From Photobacterium profundum SS9 (GTDB lineage: Bacteria; Pseudomonadota; Gammaproteobacteria; Enterobacterales; Vibrionaceae), in NCBI RefSeq assembly GCF_000196255.1, contig NC_006370.1:1456187-1520186 (forward strand): a DNA stretch of 64,000 nt, in the 5' to 3' direction. The position numbers were made by a program, and so were the translations under genes. The notes under the pieces are model-generated. The model saw only the letters and a list, made by a program, of their open reading frames with translations. It was not told where the DNA came from and searched no databases. Of the stretch, positions 63,390-64,000 are shown in pieces (positions within the stretch are counted from its first letter, which is position 1; each line of letters begins with the position of its first letter).

Positions 63390-64000
63390 ATGAAAAGGCA
63401 ATTAGGGAAAGACGTCGTGCAAGCCGCTAGGGAGCGAATTCATATATTGTTTGATGAGTTCGAGCATATTTATGTGTCGTTTTCTGGGGGGAAGGATTCT
63501 GGGGTGCTTTTACATCTGGTGATTGAGGAAGCAAGAAAAAGAAATCGACTCCCTGTTGATGTGTTAATTGTGGATTTAGAGGCTCAATATCAACATACGA
63601 TTCATTTTGTTGAGCGTATGGTCAATAAAAAGGAAGTGAACGCATTTTGGGTTTGCCTTCCTTTAAGCTTAAGAAATTCCGTCTCACAATTTCAACCCAA
63701 ATGGATATGCTGGGATCCAGACAAAAAAGAGGATTGGATCAGGGCACTTCCTTTACATGCTTCAGTGATCAATGAAGAGGAATATTTCTCTTTCTATTCT
63801 TTTGGTATGGAGTTTGAAACGTTCGTTTCTGCATTCGGTGAATGGTACAGCGAGAAGAAGCAGTGCCCCTGTGCCTGTTTAGTCGCTATTCGTGCTGATG
63901 AGTCGCTAAATCGATATAAAACAATTAAAAATCAAAGAAAAAAGAGATTAAAGCAATATGGTTGGACAACAAAAGCGAGTGATGTTTTTTACAAAGCTTA
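63390..64000 (+). CDS. IbrA-like PP-loop protein (PAPS reductase family, DUF3440), 3' truncated
   Basis: The PP-loop SFSGGKDSGVLLHLV marks an ATP-pyrophosphatase of the PAPS reductase/DndC group, and KQCPCACLVAIRADESLNRY with WICWDPDKKEDW fits the DUF3440 type to which IbrA belongs. The gene runs off the window after 203 codons. The ATG at 63390 is the first in frame after a stop. IbrA usually travels with a ParB-like IbrB gene, which would lie beyond the edge. The substrate is unknown. Confidence 0.75.
   Translation, partial: MKRQLGKDVVQAARERIHILFDEFEHIYVSFSGGKDSGVLLHLVIEEARKRNRLPVDVLIVDLEAQYQHTIHFVERMVNKKEVNAFWVCLPLSLRNSVSQFQPKWICWDPDKKEDWIRALPLHASVINEEEYFSFYSFGMEFETFVSAFGEWYSEKKQCPCACLVAIRADESLNRYKTIKNQRKKRLKQYGWTTKASDVFYKA

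Overview
The window reads as a chromosome segment of a marine gammaproteobacterium of the Vibrionaceae, most likely Photobacterium or a close relative. Core genes of this group (ydiJ, aqpZ, pldA, ygiQ, yggN-like, DUF2947) flank a large accessory island, and the island contains cassette ends that look like Vibrio-type attC sites. The species call is inference from gene content only. I saw no rRNA, tRNA or CRISPR array.

Layout. (1) 1-22625 is mostly housekeeping: a gamma-glutamylcyclotransferase-like fragment, a DUF3108 protein, an acyl-CoA ligase, a pirin, a secreted alpha-amylase, an exported Nudix-PAP2 fusion, YdiJ, aquaporin Z, a LysR regulator divergent from a cation transporter, a NYN protein, a YggN-like protein, PldA and YgiQ. 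A small accessory patch (about 4010-5630) carries unknown genes, a decayed gene and a 16 bp match to an insertion-sequence end. (2) 22630-29124 is the early region of a prophage: integrase, excisionase, AlpA-like and Xre regulators, a repressor/Cro switch with GATTAC operators, a replication protein with internal iteron-like repeats, and a DnaB-type helicase whose start is frameshifted by a third TATCAAT repeat. (3) 29389-35602 holds cargo resembling anti-phage genes: a DUF4062 protein paired with a membrane protein, and a PHP-plus-ATPase protein broken by an amber codon. (4) 35700-45930 is a heavily rearranged zone with a relic IS, IS66, duplicated small phage genes, an Xre/ImmA metallopeptidase operon cut by an IS, and phage lysis genes (amidase, 3TM holin). 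(5) 46371-53460 is a set of integron-type gene cassettes (DUF1643, HNH nuclease, an unknown gene pair) recognised by cassette-specific matching ends. It is interrupted by an IS4-family copy and an IS91-type element, and no intI is present. (6) A second, inverted IS66 copy and a phage HNH gene close the island at about 57124.

From 57676 the chromosome carries an aromatic amino acid module: a TnaC-like leader peptide, tryptophanase, a TnaB/TyrP-type permease and an OprB-type porin. It is followed by a repeat-bearing lipoprotein and the start of an IbrA-like PP-loop protein cut by the window end.

Two pairs of near-identical insertion sequences could be followed to the base. The IS4-family element (1400 bp) sits at 40969-42368 and 47417-48816. 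The IS66 element (2400 bp) sits at 36310-38709 and 54011-56410. Their target duplications let the interrupted genes be rejoined in frame.
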